A stretch of DNA of 64,000 nt from Oleomonas cavernae (lineage in GTDB: Bacteria > Pseudomonadota > Alphaproteobacteria > Zavarziniales > Zavarziniaceae), in assembly GCF_003590945.1 (NCBI RefSeq), contig NZ_QYUK01000011.1, positions 834,001 to 898,000 of the forward strand. The letters run 5' to 3'. Made by a program: the position numbers and the translations under genes. The notes below the pieces were generated by a model. That model was not told where the DNA came from. It worked only from the letters and a program-made list of their open reading frames with translations, and searched no databases. Below, one piece after another: positions 54,808 through 63,566 of this stretch. How positions within the stretch are numbered: position 1 is the stretch's first letter; the number at the start of each line of letters is the position of its first letter.

Positions 54808-55770
54808 ATGGATGAGTTCGACATCATTGCCCGCCTGTTCGCGCCGCTGGCGCAGGCCGAGCCGGGTGCCTTCGGCCTGGGCGACGACGCCGCGGTGCTG
54901 ACGCCGACGGCGGGCATGGACCTTGTCCTGACCAAGGATGCGATCGTCGAGGGCATACATTTCTTCGCCGACGACCCGCCCGAGGCGATCGCCGCCAAGC
55001 TGCTGCGGGTGAACCTGTCGGATCTCGCTGCCAAGGGCGCGCGGCCGCGGGCCTATATGCTCGCGGCGGCCTTTCCTGCCCAGGCCGACGAGGCCTGGGT
55101 GACCCGCTTCGCCACCGGCATCGCTGCCGATCAGAAGCGCTTCGGCGGTACCCTGATCGGCGGTGATACGGTGTCCACGCCGGGGCCTGGCTTTTTCAGC
55201 CTGACCGCGATCGGCGAGCTGCCGACGGGCACCATGATCCGGCGCAAGGGCGCGCGGGCCGGCGACCTCGTTTGCGTCTCGGGCACGATCGGCGATGCCG
55301 CCCTCTATGTCGCCCATCGCCTGGCAGGGGCAGCGGTCGCCGACGTGGCGCTGCTGGAAGACCGCTATCGCCTGCCACAGCCGCGGCTGGCCCTGGGCCA
55401 GGCCCTGAAGGGCAAGGCCCATGCCTGCTGCGACATTTCCGACGGCCTGATTGCCGACCTCGGCCATCTGTGCGAACAGTCCGCCCTGGGTGCCGTGATC
55501 GAGTGGGCGCGTGTGCCCCTGTCGGCCGCCGCGCAGGCCAGCCTGGACGCCGGCCCGGCCCTGCTCGAGACCATTCTTGCCGGCGGCGACGACTATGAAC
55601 TGGTCTTTGCGCTGGCCCCCGATGCCGATCTCGCGGCCCTGGCGGCGATCACCCCGGTCACGGTCATCGGCCGCTTCGAGGCGGGGCAGGGGGTTCGCGT
55701 GATCGATGCCGGGGGCCATGATGTCGCGTTGCGCCGGACAGGCTGGCGCCACGGGGTAGGTGCCTCGTGA
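54808..55770 (+). CDS. thiL: Thiamine-monophosphate kinase
   Basis: A 320-residue ThiL that phosphorylates thiamine monophosphate to thiamine diphosphate with ATP. LGDDAAVL and TKDAIVEGIHFF near the start carry the metal aspartates, followed by NLSDLAAKGARP, LIGGDTV, CDISDGLIADL and AGGDDYEL. It follows nusB by 18 bases; the stop overlaps the next gene by four bases. Confidence 0.96.
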   Translation: MDEFDIIARLFAPLAQAEPGAFGLGDDAAVLTPTAGMDLVLTKDAIVEGIHFFADDPPEAIAAKLLRVNLSDLAAKGARPRAYMLAAAFPAQADEAWVTRFATGIAADQKRFGGTLIGGDTVSTPGPGFFSLTAIGELPTGTMIRRKGARAGDLVCVSGTIGDAALYVAHRLAGAAVADVALLEDRYRLPQPRLALGQALKGKAHACCDISDGLIADLGHLCEQSALGAVIEWARVPLSAAAQASLDAGPALLETILAGGDDYELVFALAPDADLAALAAITPVTVIGRFEAGQGVRVIDAGGHDVALRRTGWRHGVGAS

Positions 55771-56231
55771 AACGGTGGATCGTTATCGTGGTCGCCGTGC
55801 TCGTCCTGGCCGTGCTGGGCTTCGGCGGGCTCTACCTCGGGGGCTTCATCCTGGCCGGGCCGGACACGCAGATGCCGCCGCCGGCGCCCGTGGCAACGCT
55901 GCCGACCGTGCCCGACGTCGCCTATCTCGAATTGAAGAACGTCATCCTGCCGGCCAATCGCGGCGGCCAGTTCCGCAACTACATCAACTTCACCTTCAAG
56001 ATCGAGGTGAAGGACGAGGCGACGGCGCAGACGCTGAAAGAGCGCGAAGTGTACATGCGCGCCGCCCTGGTGGGTGCCTTCTCGACCGAGCCGATCGAAA
56101 CCAAGACCGGCCCCGCCGATTTTGATGATGCCGTCTTCCGGGCCAGGGTTCTGGCGGAACTGGTCAAGGTGGCTGGCCCCGACCTGATCCAGGGGGTGCT
56201 GATCGAGCGCGTCCTGCCGATCAAGGGGTGA
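55767..56231 (+). CDS. Membrane-anchored protein with FliL-like domain, function unknown
   Basis: A 154-residue protein with one N-terminal transmembrane segment (RWIVIVVAVLVLAVLGFGGLYL), a Pro-rich linker, and a soluble region resembling the periplasmic part of FliL (AYLELKNVILPANRGGQFRNYINFTFKIEV). No flagellar gene is nearby, so a motor role is not supported. The GTG at 55767 overlaps the thiL stop, so it is coupled to thiL and probably cotranscribed with the MFS gene five bases after its stop. Confidence 0.65.
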   Translation: MKRWIVIVVAVLVLAVLGFGGLYLGGFILAGPDTQMPPPAPVATLPTVPDVAYLELKNVILPANRGGQFRNYINFTFKIEVKDEATAQTLKEREVYMRAALVGAFSTEPIETKTGPADFDDAVFRARVLAELVKVAGPDLIQGVLIERVLPIKG

Positions 56232-56235
56232 GCGG

Positions 56236-57429
56236 ATGGCGACGGTTCCCTTCGAGCGGCGCAATGTCCTGCTGCTGGGCCTGGGGCAGGCGCTCTACGG
56301 CACGGCGACGACGATTCTGTTCACCCTGAACGGCCTGGTCGGCCACCTGCTGGCCGACGACAAGTCGCTGGCCACCCTGCCGATTACGGCGGTGATGGTC
56401 GGCGCGACCCTGTCCACTGCGCCGGCCTCGTTCATCCAGAAGCGCTATGGCCGGCGCGCGGGGTTCATGCTGGGCGCGACGGCCGGGGCCTTGGGCGGCG
56501 TCGGCCATGGCCTGGCGATCTGGCAGGGCAGTTTCTGGCTGTTCGTCGCCGCGGCCCTGGTCTCGGGCTGGTATTTCGCCAATGCCCAGTTCTATCGCTT
56601 TGCCGCGGCCGAGGCGGCGGCGCCCGAGCGGCTGCCCCGGGCCATCAGCATGGTCATGGCCGGCGGCGTGGCGGCCGCCCTGGCGGGGCCTGAACTGGTC
56701 AAGTACACCAAGGACATGGTGCTGGGCCTGCCCTTCGCCGGGGCCTATGCGGTGGTGGTCGCCCTGGGCCTGGTGGCTGCGGTCGTGCTGGCCGGTCTGC
56801 GCCTGCCGGGCTTGAGTGCGCAGGCGGTCCAGGACCCGGGCCGGCCGCTGCTGGCCATCCTGCGCCAGCCGCGCATGATCGCGGCGGTGACCACGGGGGT
56901 TGCGGCCTATGCCTCGATGAGCCTGGTGATGACCGCGACACCCCTGGCCATGGTCGCCTGCAGCCTGACGGTCGAGGACGCCGCCTTCGTCATTCAATGG
57001 CATTCGCTGGCGATGTTTGCGCCCTCGTTCTTCACCGGCCGGCTGATCGAACGATTCGGCGCCGCGCGCATCATCGGCATCGGCCTGGTCCTGATCCTCG
57101 GCTGTTCCGCGGTGGCCCTGACCGGCGTGACCCTGGAGCGTTTCTGGTTCGCCCTGGTGCTGATCGGCCTGGGCTGGAATTTCGCCTTCGTTGGCGCCAC
57201 CACCCTGGTCACCACCTGCCACAGCCCGGCCGAGCGCGCCAAGACCCAGGCGGCGAACGACTTGATCGTCTTCGGCGCGGTCTCGGCCGCCTCGTTCCTC
57301 TCGGGCGTGCTGCTCGATGTTTCGGGCTGGCACAGCGTGCCGGTCGCCGCGCTGCCCCTGGCCTTGCTGGCGCTGTGCCTGTTGCCGCTGATCGCGCGGG
57401 CGCCGCGGATCGTGGAGGTGCGTTCTTGA
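56236..57429 (+). CDS. MFS-family transporter
   Basis: A 397-residue inner-membrane transporter with twelve hydrophobic segments and the loop 2-3 motif QKRYGRRAGFMLGA, plus the pseudo-repeat ERFGAARIIGIG in the second half. Substrate cannot be predicted; the family includes drug and metabolite exporters. It starts five bases after the FliL-like gene, so it closes the rib-thiL run. The N-terminus MATVPFERRNVLLLGLGQ fits the family. Confidence 0.88.
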   Translation: MATVPFERRNVLLLGLGQALYGTATTILFTLNGLVGHLLADDKSLATLPITAVMVGATLSTAPASFIQKRYGRRAGFMLGATAGALGGVGHGLAIWQGSFWLFVAAALVSGWYFANAQFYRFAAAEAAAPERLPRAISMVMAGGVAAALAGPELVKYTKDMVLGLPFAGAYAVVVALGLVAAVVLAGLRLPGLSAQAVQDPGRPLLAILRQPRMIAAVTTGVAAYASMSLVMTATPLAMVACSLTVEDAAFVIQWHSLAMFAPSFFTGRLIERFGAARIIGIGLVLILGCSAVALTGVTLERFWFALVLIGLGWNFAFVGATTLVTTCHSPAERAKTQAANDLIVFGAVSAASFLSGVLLDVSGWHSVPVAALPLALLALCLLPLIARAPRIVEVRS

Positions 57430-57443
57430 CCGTCCCCTTTGTC

Positions 57444-57456
57444 GGCAAATTTTGCC
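57444..57456. promoter_or_regulatory. Short palindrome before the shortened ParD-like gene
   Basis: GGCAAA-T-TTTGCC is a perfect 13-base palindrome, 40 bases before the ParD-like start. Antitoxins of this type bind such sites, so it may be a relic operator. It is short, so it could also be chance. Confidence 0.35.
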
Positions 57457-57495
57457 AACAGAGTTATCGTGCGCTGAATAGCTGAGGGTTTGGCA

Positions 57496-57687
57496 ATGCC
57501 GACGCGGAACATCAACTTCACCGACGACGAATTGAAGCGCGATCTGCTGCATGCCCGGCTCAAGGCCGGGATCGACGCGCTGGCGTGTGGCGAGTCTACA
57601 GAAATCGACGACGCCGATCTTGATGCAACGCTTGATGCCCTCGCGCCAACCAGCACCCATCGATCCTTGCCCAGTTCCCGCGGCTGA
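57496..57687 (+). pseudogene. ParD-like antitoxin with internal deletion
   Basis: A 63-residue frame. Its first nine residues (MPTRNINFT) match the ribbon-helix-helix start of ParD antitoxins and the later part (LKAGIDALACGESTEIDDADLDATLDAL) matches the C-terminal toxin-binding end. The central helices of about 35-40 residues that normally complete the DNA-binding fold are missing, and no ParE toxin follows. It is probably a non-functional remnant, although a GAGGG ribosome site remains. Confidence 0.6.
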
Positions 57688-57727
57688 CTGGTCAAGGAAA
57701 TTACGGCACGCGCGCACCACCCCCCAA

Positions 57728-57837
57728 CCGTCATGCCCGGCCTTGTGCCGGGCATCCACGTCGGGACAGTGCACCTCCGTTGACGGTATTGGCGGCTTGG
57801 CGACGTGGATGGCCGGGACTTCGCCCGGCCATGACGG
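57728..57837. repeat. Inverted repeat, palindromic family B
   Basis: Arms of about 36 bases (57728-57763 and 57801-57837), CCGTCATGCCCGGCCTTGTG against ...CCGGCCATGACGG, with a spacer of about 37 bases. It lies between the ParD remnant and the aminotransferase gene; the rest of this 239-base gap shows nothing recognisable. Confidence 0.8.
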
Positions 57838-57926
57838 ATTTGGGTTGTGAGGATGGAGAGAAAATTGCGTAAAGGACGTGGCTTTCCGTGCCCACTTCCT
57901 GGTGAGTGGGACCAGCCGAGGCTGAG

Positions 57927-59111
57927 ATGAGAGAGGTATCCCCGTTGTTTCCTGCTTCCCGTGCCCGGGTACAGTCCCTGCCGGCCTCGCAGATTCGCGA
58001 GGTGGCGAATGCCGCCATGGGACGGGCCGATGTCCTGGCTTTCTGGTTCGGCGAGTCCGACCAGCCGACCCCTGAATTCATCCGCCGCGCTGCCATGGCG
58101 TCGCTGGAGCAGGGCGAGACCTTCTACACCCCAAATCTGGGCCAGCCGGGACTGCGCCAGGCCATCGCCACCTATCTCACCGGCCTGCACGGCAAGTCCT
58201 TCACGGTCGAGCGCATCGGCGTCACCGGGTCGGGCGTCAATGCCCTGATGCTGGCCAACCAGCTCCTGGTCGAGCCGGGCGACCGGGTGGTGGCGGTAAC
58301 ACCGCTGTGGCCCAATATCGTCGAGATCCCGCGCATCCTGGGCGGCGAGGTCATCCGCGTGCCCCTGGGTGTCGACGGCGGGCGCTGGCGGCTCGACCTC
58401 GACCGGCTGCTGGCGGCGCTGACCCCGGACACCAGGCTTCTGCTGCTGAATTCGCCCAGCAACCCGACCGGCTGGACCATCGACGCAGGCGACCAGCGGG
58501 TCGTGCTGGACCATTGCCGGCGCCACGGCATCTGGATCCTGGCCGATGACGTCTATGAACGGCTGGTCTATCGCGAGGGGCTGGCGTCGGCCCCGTCGTT
58601 CCTGGCGATGGGCGAGGCGGGCGACCGCATCATCGGCGTCAACAGTTTCTCCAAGGCCTGGAGCATGACCGGGTGGCGCGCCGGCTGGCTGGTGGTGCCG
58701 CCGTCGCTGCTGGCGGACCTGGCCAAGCTCATCGAGTTCAATACCTCTTGCGTGCCGGACTTCGTCCAGCGGGCGGCGACCGTGGCGATTACCCAGGGTG
58801 ATGGTTACATCACCGCGCTGCGGGCCGATCTGGCGGCCAAGCGCGAACTGGTGGTCGGTGCCCTGAAAAGCCTGCCCGAAATCGATCTGCCGGAGGCCGA
58901 TGGCGCCATGTACGCCTTTTTCCGGGTCGCCGGCCAGACCGACTCCGTGGCCCTGGCCAAGCGCCTGGTGGCCGAGGCCGGCCTGGGCCTGGCGCCCGGC
59001 CGTGCCTTCGGGCCGGAAGGCGAGGGCTGGCTGCGCTGGTGCTATGCCGCCGACAGCGCCAGGCTGCGCGAAGGGGTCGCGCGCCTCGCCCGGGCGCTGG
59101 GCCACGGCTGA
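57927..59111 (+). CDS. Pyridoxal-phosphate-dependent aminotransferase (class I/II)
   Basis: A 394-residue fold-type I aminotransferase. The PLP lysine lies in VNSFSKAWSMTGWRAGW, the ring-contacting aspartate in ILADDVYERL, and the substrate arginine near RWCYAAD. It probably moves an amino group to a keto acid such as 2-oxoglutarate; the specific substrate is not clear. The ATG at 57927 with GAGG upstream was preferred over one at 57906. Confidence 0.88.
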   Translation: MREVSPLFPASRARVQSLPASQIREVANAAMGRADVLAFWFGESDQPTPEFIRRAAMASLEQGETFYTPNLGQPGLRQAIATYLTGLHGKSFTVERIGVTGSGVNALMLANQLLVEPGDRVVAVTPLWPNIVEIPRILGGEVIRVPLGVDGGRWRLDLDRLLAALTPDTRLLLLNSPSNPTGWTIDAGDQRVVLDHCRRHGIWILADDVYERLVYREGLASAPSFLAMGEAGDRIIGVNSFSKAWSMTGWRAGWLVVPPSLLADLAKLIEFNTSCVPDFVQRAATVAITQGDGYITALRADLAAKRELVVGALKSLPEIDLPEADGAMYAFFRVAGQTDSVALAKRLVAEAGLGLAPGRAFGPEGEGWLRWCYAADSARLREGVARLARALGHG

Positions 59112-59303
59112 CGCCCCACCGATCGCGAAAACAAGGCGGGCACTGGGTTCCAGCGTCTTAACCTCGATTGCGGGGCGCGCGGTTCTCTGGCACGGTTTCG
59201 CCCGGCAGAAGCAGGGGCCTCCCGGAATCGGCGGGCGACCAACAATTGAACTGCCTGGTACGGCTGGGTTTGCCTGGCTTTCGGGGAAATGTGTGGGGAG
59301 ATC

Positions 59304-61400
59304 ATGGATACCACTCTAGGCCTTTGGATCGTCATGGGGTGCGGCCTACTGGCGCTGCTCTATGGCATTTGGGCTGCTCGCTCGGTGTTGTCGCGTGATG
59401 CGGGCACGGTGCGCATGCAGGAAATCGCCGCTGCCATCCAGGAGGGCGCGCGCGCCTATCTGAACCGGCAGTACCGGACCATCGCCATCGTCGGCATCGT
59501 GGTCTTCGGCCTGCTGTTCTGGCTTCTGGGGCAATTCGTCGCCATCGGCTTCGTGATCGGTGCCGTGCTGTCGGGCGCGACCGGCTATGTCGGCATGAAT
59601 ATCTCGGTCCGGGCCAATGTCCGCACCGCCGCCGCCTCGCGCGACGGGCTTGCCGCCGGCCTCGCCATCGCCTTCCGCGCCGGCGCCGTCACCGGCATGC
59701 TGGTGGTCGGCTTGGCACTGCTCGCGGTCACCGTCTACTACTACGTCCTGCTCCAGACCGGGGCCACGGGCCGCGGCATCGTCGATCCCCTGGTGGCGCT
59801 CAGCTTCGGCGCTTCGCTGATCTCGATCTTCGCCCGCCTGGGCGGCGGCATCTTCACCAAGGGCGCCGATGTGGGCGCCGACCTGGTCGGCAAGGTCGAA
59901 GCCGGCATCCCCGAGGATGATCCGCGTAACCCCGCGGTGATCGCCGACAATGTGGGCGACAACGTCGGCGACTGTGCCGGCATGGCGGCCGACCTGTTCG
60001 AGACCTATGCGGTAACGCTGGTCGCGACCATGGTGCTGGCCTCGATCTTCTTCATCGGCACGCCGCTGATGGACAAGATGATGCTGTTCCCGCTGGCCAT
60101 CGCCGGGGTCTGCGTCATCACCTCGATCATCGGCACCTTCTTCGTCCGTCTGGGCGCCAGCCAATCGATCATGGGCGCCCTCTACAAGGGCCTGATCGTC
60201 ACCGGCGTCCTGTCGGCGGTGGCGCTGTGGCCGATCACCCAGTATGTGCTGGGCGACATGACGACCGAGATCACCGGCGGCGGCCATGTCTTCACCGGCC
60301 GGTCGCTGTTCTATTGCGGGCTGATCGGCCTCGCCATCACCGGCCTGCTGGTCTGGGTGACGGAGTACTATACCTCCACCGCCTTCCGCCCGGTCCGCTC
60401 GATCGCGCAGTCGTCGACCACGGGCCACGGCACCAACGTGATCCAGGGCCTGGCGATCTCGATGGAAGCGACGGCGATCCCGGCCGTGATCATCTGCGTC
60501 GGCATCGTCGCCACCTTCCAGCTTGCCGGCCTGTTCGGCATCGCCATCGCGGTCACCACCATGCTGGCCCTGGCCGGCATGATCGTGGCGCTCGATGCCT
60601 ACGGCCCGGTGACGGACAACGCCGGCGGCATCGCCGAGATGGCCAACCTGCCGCCGGAGGTGCGCAAGACCACCGACGCGCTGGATGCTGTCGGCAACAC
60701 CACCAAGGCGGTCACCAAGGGCTATGCCATCGGTTCCGCCGGCCTTGCGGCCCTGGTGCTGTTCGCGGCCTATACCCAGGACCTGGTGACCCTGTTCCCG
60801 GACCTGAAGGTCACCTTCGACCTGTCCAGCCCCTATGTGGTGGTCGGCCTGCTGATCGGCGGCCTGCTGCCCTATCTGTTCGGGGCCATGGGCATGACCG
60901 CGGTCGGCCGCGCGGCCGGTTCGGTCGTGGTCGAGGTGCGCCGCCAGTTCAAGGAGATCAAGGGCATCATGCAGGGCAAGGCCAAGCCGGATTACGGCCG
61001 CGCCGTCGACCTGCTGACCAAGGCGGCGATCAAGGAGATGATCATCCCCTCGCTGCTGCCGGTGCTGGCGCCGGTGGTCCTCTACTTCGTCGTGCTGACG
61101 GTGGCTGACCAGACCTCGGCCTTCGCCGCGGTGGGCGCCATGCTGATGGGCGTGATCGTGACCGGCATCTTCGTGGCGATCTCCATGACCGCCGGCGGCG
61201 GCGCCTGGGACAATGCCAAGAAGTACATCGAGGAAGGCCACCACGGCGGCAAGGGCTCGGACGCCCACAAGGCCGCGGTGACCGGCGACACGGTCGGCGA
61301 TCCCTACAAGGACACCGCCGGCCCCGCCGTCAACCCGATGATCAAGATCACGAACATCGTGGCCTTGCTCCTCCTGGCGATCCTGGCCCACGCGGCTTGA
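59304..61400 (+). CDS. hppA: H+-translocating inorganic pyrophosphatase, probably K+-independent
   Basis: A 698-residue membrane protein with about 16 hydrophobic segments. The active-site block is [20 protein letters not shown] followed by [20 protein letters not shown]. The segment [16 protein letters not shown] has lysine where potassium-dependent enzymes have alanine, so it should be K+-independent and proton-pumping. It hydrolyses pyrophosphate and energises the membrane. The ATG at 59304 follows GGGGAG. A terminator follows. Confidence 0.95.
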   Translation: MDTTLGLWIVMGCGLLALLYGIWAARSVLSRDAGTVRMQEIAAAIQEGARAYLNRQYRTIAIVGIVVFGLLFWLLGQFVAIGFVIGAVLSGATGYVGMNISVRANVRTAAASRDGLAAGLAIAFRAGAVTGMLVVGLALLAVTVYYYVLLQTGATGRGIVDPLVALSFGASLISIFARLGGGIFTKGADVGADLVGKVEAGIPEDDPRNPAVIADNVGDNVGDCAGMAADLFETYAVTLVATMVLASIFFIGTPLMDKMMLFPLAIAGVCVITSIIGTFFVRLGASQSIMGALYKGLIVTGVLSAVALWPITQYVLGDMTTEITGGGHVFTGRSLFYCGLIGLAITGLLVWVTEYYTSTAFRPVRSIAQSSTTGHGTNVIQGLAISMEATAIPAVIICVGIVATFQLAGLFGIAIAVTTMLALAGMIVALDAYGPVTDNAGGIAEMANLPPEVRKTTDALDAVGNTTKAVTKGYAIGSAGLAALVLFAAYTQDLVTLFPDLKVTFDLSSPYVVVGLLIGGLLPYLFGAMGMTAVGRAAGSVVVEVRRQFKEIKGIMQGKAKPDYGRAVDLLTKAAIKEMIIPSLLPVLAPVVLYFVVLTVADQTSAFAAVGAMLMGVIVTGIFVAISMTAGGGAWDNAKKYIEEGHHGGKGSDAHKAAVTGDTVGDPYKDTAGPAVNPMIKITNIVALLLLAILAHAA

Positions 61401-61470
61401 TGGGAAGGCGTTCGAGGGCCTTGCCCTCGAACGTCCCTCGAGCGCCGGGCTTCAATGGCCCGGAAAAAGA

Positions 61471-61499
61471 AAGCCCCGCAATTCTGGCGGGGCTTTTTT
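61471..61499 (+). terminator. Intrinsic terminator after hppA
   Basis: Arms GCCCCGC (61473-61479) and GCGGGGC (61487-61493) with a seven-base loop, followed by six T, 72 bases after the hppA stop. It is preceded by an A-rich stretch, so it could also act weakly on the opposite strand, where bamE ends nearby. Confidence 0.9.
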
Positions 61500-61533
61500 C
61501 TATGGGCGGTTGAGGCCCGCGCTGCCAAGCCCG

Positions 61534-62040
61534 TTACCTATTACCTGGGCTGTTGCTGCCGCCGGGCAGGGGGGCGCGGCCGCCGTCGGAGGGCACATTG
61601 AAGCGGCCGAGGTTGCCGAACAATTGCTGCCAGATGGTCAATTCGTTACCCAGGGTCGGCGTCTTGTCCGGGTTCATCGCCACCTGCTTGCCGTCCTGGA
61701 GCCCCAGGCGGCTGACCTCGGTGACATTGCCGGCCTGGTCGAAATTGACGATCAGCACGCCCTGGGCGGTAAGCTGGTCGCGCTGGAAGGCGACACGCTC
61801 GGTGGTGGCCGAGATGTAGTACCAGGCCTGGTCGTCGAAATTCGAGACGGTCGACGGCGTGCCGAGCAGCCGGGCCACTGATTCCTTGTTGTCGACACCC
61901 GGCCGGATCGAGGTGATCGCGGTCTCGTCGGGGCGCCAGCCGCGCTCGTCGACAATCGGTGTGCAAGCGCCAAGGCCAAGGCTCGCAACGACAACGGCAG
62001 CGCCACACAGGCGCAGCAGGGGAAGGCGGTCAGCAGCCAT
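61534..62040 (-). CDS. bamE: Outer-membrane assembly lipoprotein BamE (SmpA/OmlA type)
   Basis: A 168-residue lipoprotein. The signal ends in LGLGAC with Cys26 as lipid attachment site. The mature SmpA/OmlA domain has ITSIRPGVDNKESVARLLGTPSTVSNFDDQAWYYIS, typical of BamE, which supports the BAM machine at the outer membrane. A Pro/Gly-rich tail follows. It is divergent from the CBP3-type chaperone gene. Confidence 0.9.
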   Translation of the reverse strand: MAADRLPLLRLCGAAVVVASLGLGACTPIVDERGWRPDETAITSIRPGVDNKESVARLLGTPSTVSNFDDQAWYYISATTERVAFQRDQLTAQGVLIVNFDQAGNVTEVSRLGLQDGKQVAMNPDKTPTLGNELTIWQQLFGNLGRFNVPSDGGRAPLPGGSNSPGNR

Positions 62041-62181
62041 GAGCGAGCAAGTCCATCAAGGAGCGGGCGAAACAGCGCCCCATGCGATATGAAGAAAGAC
62101 GTGGCACCTTGTCATTGCGCCACAGACCTGTCAATTCGACGGCGAACCAGCCAAAGACGAAAAGACGAGGTGCCTATCAAC

Positions 62182-62730
62182 ATGTTCGCAAGCCTGTTTC
62201 GCCGGCAGGATGCGCGGGTCGCCGCGACGCTGTACGCCGCCGCGGTGAACCGGGCGCGGGCGCCTGTCTTCTACCGCGATCTGGGGATCGCCGACACCCT
62301 GGACGGTCGCTTCGACATGGTCACCCTGCAGGTGGTCTTGCTGCTGCACCGCTTCAAAGGCGCGGCCGATCCGCGCATCGGTCGGCTTTCCCAGGGGGTT
62401 TTCGACACCATGTTCGCCGACATGGACCGCTCGCTGCGGGAAATGAGCATCGGCGACGATGGGGTCAAGCACCGGGTGAAGAAGATGGGCCAGGCCTTCT
62501 ACGGCCGCCTCAATGCCTATGACGCCGCCCTGGCCGATGCCGGGGAGGATTCCCTGATCGAGGCATTGCAGCGTAATCTCTACCGTGGGCGCGCAGTGGC
62601 GCCGGCCGCACTGGCGGCCATGGCGGCCGATGTCCGGGCCCAGGCCGCGGCCCTGGCCGCCGCCCCGCTCGACGTTTTCGTGGCCGGCACGCTGCCGTCC
62701 GCGCCCTTGCCTCAGGAAGTGCCGGCATGA
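62182..62730 (+). CDS. Ubiquinol-cytochrome c chaperone family protein (CBP3-like)
   Basis: A 182-residue protein with the CBP3-like block APVFYRDLGIADTLDGRFDMVTLQVVLLLHRFKG and VFDTMFADMDRSLREMSIGDDGVKHRVKKMGQAFYGRL. In mitochondria the relatives help assemble cytochrome bc1; the bacterial role is inferred. The ATG at 62182 was preferred because earlier codons (from 62089) lack family sequence. It overlaps yceD by four bases. Confidence 0.87.
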   Translation: MFASLFRRQDARVAATLYAAAVNRARAPVFYRDLGIADTLDGRFDMVTLQVVLLLHRFKGAADPRIGRLSQGVFDTMFADMDRSLREMSIGDDGVKHRVKKMGQAFYGRLNAYDAALADAGEDSLIEALQRNLYRGRAVAPAALAAMAADVRAQAAALAAAPLDVFVAGTLPSAPLPQEVPA

Positions 62731-63287
62731 CCGCTGCAGAACAGACCGAATTTCCCAGGCCCCTGCGGGTCGAAAGCGTCGGCGCGCGCGGCCGCGTCGA
62801 GAAACTGGCCGCCACCCCCGCGGAATGTGCCCTGCTGGCCGCGCGATTCGACATCCTCTCGGTCGAATCGCTGGCCGCGGAGATCGAGGTCAGGCCCCAT
62901 CGGCGCGACGGCCTGGCCCTGTCGGGGCGGCTGGTCGCCGATGTGACCCAGGCCTGCATCATCTCGCTGGAGCCGGTGCCGGAGCATATCGAGGTCGCCT
63001 TCGAGCGGGTCTTCGAGCCGGGTGCGGCGGATCCCGACGAGAATTTCTCGGTCGACGACCTGTTCGATCCCGAGGCCCAGGACCCGCCCGAGCCGCTGAT
63101 CGGCGGCATGGTCGACCTGGGCGAACTGGTGGCCGAAGAGCTGGCGTTGTCGCTCGATCCCTATCCCCGGGCGCCGGGCGCCGAGATTCCGGCCGCCTAC
63201 CGGGCCGAGGACGAGGCTATAGCCAGCGACGAGGCGCAGACCACCCATCGCCCCTTCAGCGTGCTCAAGGGTGGCCGAGAGACTTGA
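62727..63287 (+). CDS. yceD: DUF177 (YceD)-family protein
   Basis: A 186-residue protein of the YceD/DUF177 family, usually placed just before rpmF. Features are LSGRLVADVTQACIISLEPVPEHIEVAFERVFEP and VDLGELVAEELALSLDPYPRAPG. In plants and bacteria the family is linked to 23S rRNA accumulation. It is coupled to the chaperone gene by four bases and is followed by rpmF. Confidence 0.92.
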   Translation: MTAAEQTEFPRPLRVESVGARGRVEKLAATPAECALLAARFDILSVESLAAEIEVRPHRRDGLALSGRLVADVTQACIISLEPVPEHIEVAFERVFEPGAADPDENFSVDDLFDPEAQDPPEPLIGGMVDLGELVAEELALSLDPYPRAPGAEIPAAYRAEDEAIASDEAQTTHRPFSVLKGGRET

Positions 63288-63361
63288 GTTCAAGAACTTT
63301 CCGTGTATGTTCGTGCCCTTCCTGGGCGGGGCCTGTCCCCGTAACCTGAACGAGTTGAAAA

Positions 63362-63547
63362 ATGGCTGTTCCTAAGAAACGTACGTCGAGCTCGCGCCGC
63401 AACATGCGCCGCAGTCATCTGGCCCTGACCCCGGTTGCCTCCAACGAGTGCCCGAACTGCGGCGAGCTGAAGCTGCCGCACCATGTTTGCGGCGCTTGCG
63501 GGTTTTATGACGGCCGCGAGGTCGTCGCCGCGACCACGACGGCCTGA
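63362..63547 (+). CDS. rpmF: 50S ribosomal protein L32
   Basis: A 61-residue ribosomal protein starting [22 protein letters not shown], with a four-cysteine zinc ribbon (Cys30, Cys33, Cys43, Cys46; ECPNCG and VCGACG). All ligands are present, so this is the zinc-binding form. It lies in the standard yceD-rpmF-plsX order. Confidence 0.98.
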   Translation: MAVPKKRTSSSRRNMRRSHLALTPVASNECPNCGELKLPHHVCGACGFYDGREVVAATTTA

Positions 63548-63566
63548 CGCCGACTGAGAACGGGGC

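Noticed and set aside
54079-61391. Several long antisense frames opposite ribH-thiL, the MFS gene, aminotransferase and hppA
   Set aside because: Arg-, His- and Gly-rich shadows without motifs; the plus-strand genes are firmly identified.
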